64,000 bases of DNA from NCBI RefSeq assembly GCF_003815015.1, contig NZ_RKRE01000002.1:1-64000 (forward strand), given 5' to 3'. The stretch is from Thermodesulfitimonas autotrophica (lineage in GTDB: Bacteria > Bacillota > Desulfotomaculia > Desulfotomaculales > Ammonificaceae). A model generated the notes under the pieces. The model was not told the origin of the DNA. It did not search any database and saw only the letters and a list, made by a program, of their open reading frames with translations. Both the position numbers and the translations under genes were made by a program. This document shows positions 62,004 through 64,000 of this stretch, in pieces. Every line of letters begins with the position of its first letter. Positions within the stretch are counted from its first letter, which is position 1.

Positions 62004-62079
62004 GGGCCACTAGCTCAACTGGTAGAGCAGGCGACTCTTAATCGTCTGGTTGGGGGTTCGAGTCCCTCGTGGCCCACCA
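62004..62079 (+). tRNA. tRNA-Lys (anticodon CTT)
   Basis: 76 bases, acceptor GGGCCAC/GTGGCCC, anticodon loop CTCTTAA, encoded CCA. It follows tRNA-Tyr after 3 bases. Confidence 0.95.
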
Positions 62080-62090
62080 GGAAAACAAGC

Positions 62091-62127
62091 AGCGGCAAGG
62101 GTTTCGGGACTGGAAATCCTTGCCGCT
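62091..62127. terminator. Hairpin after the tRNA cluster
   Basis: A perfect 10-bp inverted repeat AGCGGCAAGG (62091-62100) / CCTTGCCGCT (62118-62127), weakly followed by TTAGCTTT. It likely ends the tRNA transcript and may also serve the convergent histidine kinase. Confidence 0.6.
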
Positions 62128-62156
62128 TAGCTTTGAAGCACCTTTTAAAGAAAATT

Positions 62157-63518
62157 CTAAAGAAAAATTTTCTGAATAGGGATCAGCGGTAAAATCAGCG
62201 TGAAAACACTCCCCCGGCCGGGTTCGCTACTCACTTCCACCCGGCCGCCGTGCGCCTCGACAATACTCTTGACCAGGCACAGACCAAGCCCAAAACCTTT
62301 CCCCTGTTCCCGCGCGGAGTCGGCGCGGTAGAAACAGTCAAAGATTCGCGACAGATCGGCCGCCGCGATGCCGACGCCCGTATCCGCCACATTGAGCCGG
62401 GCCTCGTTACCAACCGCCGTGAGGGAAATGGTTACGCTCCCGCCGGAACGATTATATTTAATGGCGTTATCTACCAGGGCCCATACCGCCCGGCGCAGGT
62501 AGTCCCGGTCGCCTTTAATCATTATCCGCGGCAGGTCACCCGTTATGATGGTGACCCCTTCGGCCACCGCCCTGGCATCAGCCACCACCTCGGCTACCAC
62601 CTCGTCCAACGCTACCTCTTCCGGCCGTAATCCCGCTGGCGATTGTACCCGCATCAGCAGCAGGAGGTCGTTCACCAACCGTTCCATCAGCCCCACCGCC
62701 CGGCTGATCGCTTCCTCGGCCTCGGCCGCCACCTGCGGGTCGTCTTTACCCCAGCGGCAGAGAAGCCCCGCGTAGCTCTTAACCACCGTCAGCGGCGTCC
62801 GGAGGTCGTGGGAAACGGCCGCCAAAAACTCCCTTTGCTTCTGAAAGCCTTCTTCGAGGCGGTCCAACATCCTATTGAAGGCCTGCGTCAGCGCGTAAAG
62901 CTCGTCCTGCGGTCCCTTTGGCTCCACGCGCCGCGTCAGGTCGTTAAGGCCTATCGCCAGCATCGTCCGCGTCAGCGTTTTAACCGGTCGCAAAGCCAGG
63001 CGGGTAAGTATCCATCCCCCAGCGGCAGCCAGCCCTATACCAATCAGTCCCGATAAAAGGGAAAGATGCAGTAGAGTAAAGAGAAAGCGGTATTCCCGCG
63101 TTAACGGCCGGGCTATCTGGACCGACGCCCGCGGCAGCCTCTTACCGAAGAGGATCACGCGTTCACCGAAAAGCCGCCGTTCCACCGGCGGCCCCACATA
63201 AGCGGGCAACGCCGCCAGGCCCAGGGACCGCGAGCGCTGCGTTATACCCCCGGGTCCCGTGATCTGCACCCACAACAGGGGGCTGCCGGCCGTCTGGGTC
63301 AGTTCCGGGTCGTCCAGGTCCACGTGCTCGTGATTTCCGCTGCCTTCCTCAGGCGCGGCAACCAACGTTTCAACTCTTGCCGCCGCATCCCGCACCTCCC
63401 GCGCGGCTTCGGTCACTAACAGGTGCCTCATCCCGAAAAACACCGCTATCAGAACCGCTGCCAGGATCAGCGCCAGCGCCACCGTGTACCAGAGTGTCAA
63501 CCGCCAGGTAATACCCAA
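62157..63518 (-). CDS. Sensor histidine kinase
   Basis: A membrane sensor of about 453 residues. Two membrane helices (about 8-32 and about 155-175) flank an extracytoplasmic domain of about 120 residues. HAMP (about 175-225) and HisKA with the phospho-acceptor His in AAVSHDLRTPLTVVKSY (about 238) follow. The ATPase domain has the N box (DNAIKYNRSGG), G1 (DTGVGIAAADLSRIFDCFYR) and G2 (GKGFGLGLCLVKSI). TTG 63518 is preferred because GGGAGGAA, inside the end of the regulator gene, is 8 bases upstream. The signal is unknown. Confidence 0.93.
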   Translation of the reverse strand: MGITWRLTLWYTVALALILAAVLIAVFFGMRHLLVTEAAREVRDAAARVETLVAAPEEGSGNHEHVDLDDPELTQTAGSPLLWVQITGPGGITQRSRSLGLAALPAYVGPPVERRLFGERVILFGKRLPRASVQIARPLTREYRFLFTLLHLSLLSGLIGIGLAAAGGWILTRLALRPVKTLTRTMLAIGLNDLTRRVEPKGPQDELYALTQAFNRMLDRLEEGFQKQREFLAAVSHDLRTPLTVVKSYAGLLCRWGKDDPQVAAEAEEAISRAVGLMERLVNDLLLLMRVQSPAGLRPEEVALDEVVAEVVADARAVAEGVTIITGDLPRIMIKGDRDYLRRAVWALVDNAIKYNRSGGSVTISLTAVGNEARLNVADTGVGIAAADLSRIFDCFYRADSAREQGKGFGLGLCLVKSIVEAHGGRVEVSSEPGRGSVFTLILPLIPIQKIFL

Positions 63519-63522
63519 TTTA

Positions 63523-64000
63523 TCATTCCTCCCGCAGCACATAGCCCACCCCGCGCACCGTATGGATCAGCTTCCGCGGGAAGGGATCGTCCACTTTGGC
63601 CCGCAGGTAGCGGATGTAAACATCAACCACGTTGGTGTTCCCGAAGTAATCGAAGCCCCAAACGCGGTTCAGAATCGTTTCCCGGGACAAAACTACGCCC
63701 GCATTTGCCGCCAAGTAATGCAAAAGGTCAAATTCCCGTTTCGTTAAAGCGATCTGCTGTCCGCCCCGGGTGGCGGTCCGCGTTTTTAGGCAAATTACGA
63801 GATCGCCAACCGTCACCTTCTCGTTCTCCCGTTCCCCATCTTTCTGCCGGCGCAGCCGCGCCCGCACCCGGGCCAGGAGTTCTTCGGTGGCGAAGGGCTT
63901 ACAGAGGTAGTCGTCCGCCCCGGCATCCAGTCCCTGGACCCGGTCGGCAACCGCGTCACGAGCAGTCAACATGATCACCGGCACCGTTGACTTCTCCCTT
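63523..64000 (-). CDS. OmpR-family response regulator (5' end beyond the window)
   Basis: Only the C-terminal ~159 residues are present; the start lies past base 64000. Visible are the end of the receiver domain (VPVIMLTARD; the Lys switch in DDYLCKPFATEELLARV) and the complete winged-helix DNA-binding domain (LTKREFDLLHYLAANAGVVL split here; VWGFDYFGNTNVVDVYI; IHTVRGVGYVL). The phosphoacceptor Asp is outside. It is paired with the downstream kinase, whose SD lies in this gene's last codons. Confidence 0.95.
   Translation of the reverse strand, partial: REKSTVPVIMLTARDAVADRVQGLDAGADDYLCKPFATEELLARVRARLRRQKDGERENEKVTVGDLVICLKTRTATRGGQQIALTKREFDLLHYLAANAGVVLSRETILNRVWGFDYFGNTNVVDVYIRYLRAKVDDPFPRKLIHTVRGVGYVLREE

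Overview
The window reads as chromosome from an anaerobic, endospore-forming, high-GC member of the Clostridia, of the Moorella / Ammonifex / Desulfotomaculum type. Sporulation markers (yunB, a SleB-type hydrolase, sigH), Gram-positive stress genes (ctsR-mcsA-mcsB-clpC), two diadenylate cyclases and a complete carbonyl branch of the Wood-Ljungdahl pathway support this. GTG and TTG starts are frequent, strong SD sequences are common, and sigma-A promoters close to TTGACR-17-TATAAT recur. The species cannot be fixed from sequence alone.

Layout. 1-230: tandem leftward promoters and a leader that look like the 5' flank of an rRNA operon lying outside the window. 309-13261: yunB, a Cys-rich orphan, tyrS, a class A PBP, the fatty acid kinase pair fakA/fakB, an ADP-forming acetyl-CoA synthetase with a DRTGG-domain partner, a spore hydrolase and a large coiled-coil orphan. 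13378-21573: carD, yacL (PIN-TRAM), a fused ispDF, cysE-cysS, thyX-rlmB-rae1 and sigH. 21619-23668: five tRNA genes around tuf. 23704-30900: the CtsR-type stress operon ctsR-mcsA-mcsB-clpC followed by radA and disA, all leftward. 31156-37917: an orphan Trp-rich protein, tRNA-Leu, lspA-rluD, a phosphosulfolactate synthase with an MFS carrier, yqhV, cdaA and a TauE/SafE permease. 38032-41408: tig, clpP, clpX. 41540-60125: the CODH/ACS locus. 60228-64000: an exported alkaline-phosphatase-fold protein, three tRNAs, an unusual intergenic hairpin repeat and a two-component system cut by the window end.

The CODH/ACS locus is the centrepiece. One leftward promoter (60097-60125) precedes cooC, a NuoE-like subunit, a HydB/NuoF-like flavoprotein, a small iron-sulfur protein, a NuoG-like subunit, acsA (CODH), acsB (ACS), acsC, acsV, a second cooC, acsD and acsE, then nfnA-nfnB. 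Most junctions overlap or lie within about 20 bases. CODH/ACS makes acetyl-CoA from CO2, a methyl group and CoA. CooC proteins should load nickel, AcsV should re-reduce the corrinoid protein, and NfnAB should exchange electrons among NADH, NADPH and ferredoxin. The NuoEFG-like module is not complex I, and its G subunit has lost the Sec/Cys that formate dehydrogenases use, so it is a candidate NAD(H)-ferredoxin electron module dedicated to CODH. The small iron-sulfur protein appears to be a detached duplicate of the flavoprotein's own C-terminus.

A second notable object is a compact RNA element at the acsE-nfnA junction, where an intrinsic terminator and a fold that hides the nfnA SD are mutually exclusive. 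Elsewhere, the ADP-forming acetyl-CoA synthetase offers a one-step route from acetyl-CoA to acetate plus ATP, which would complement the acetyl-CoA pathway.
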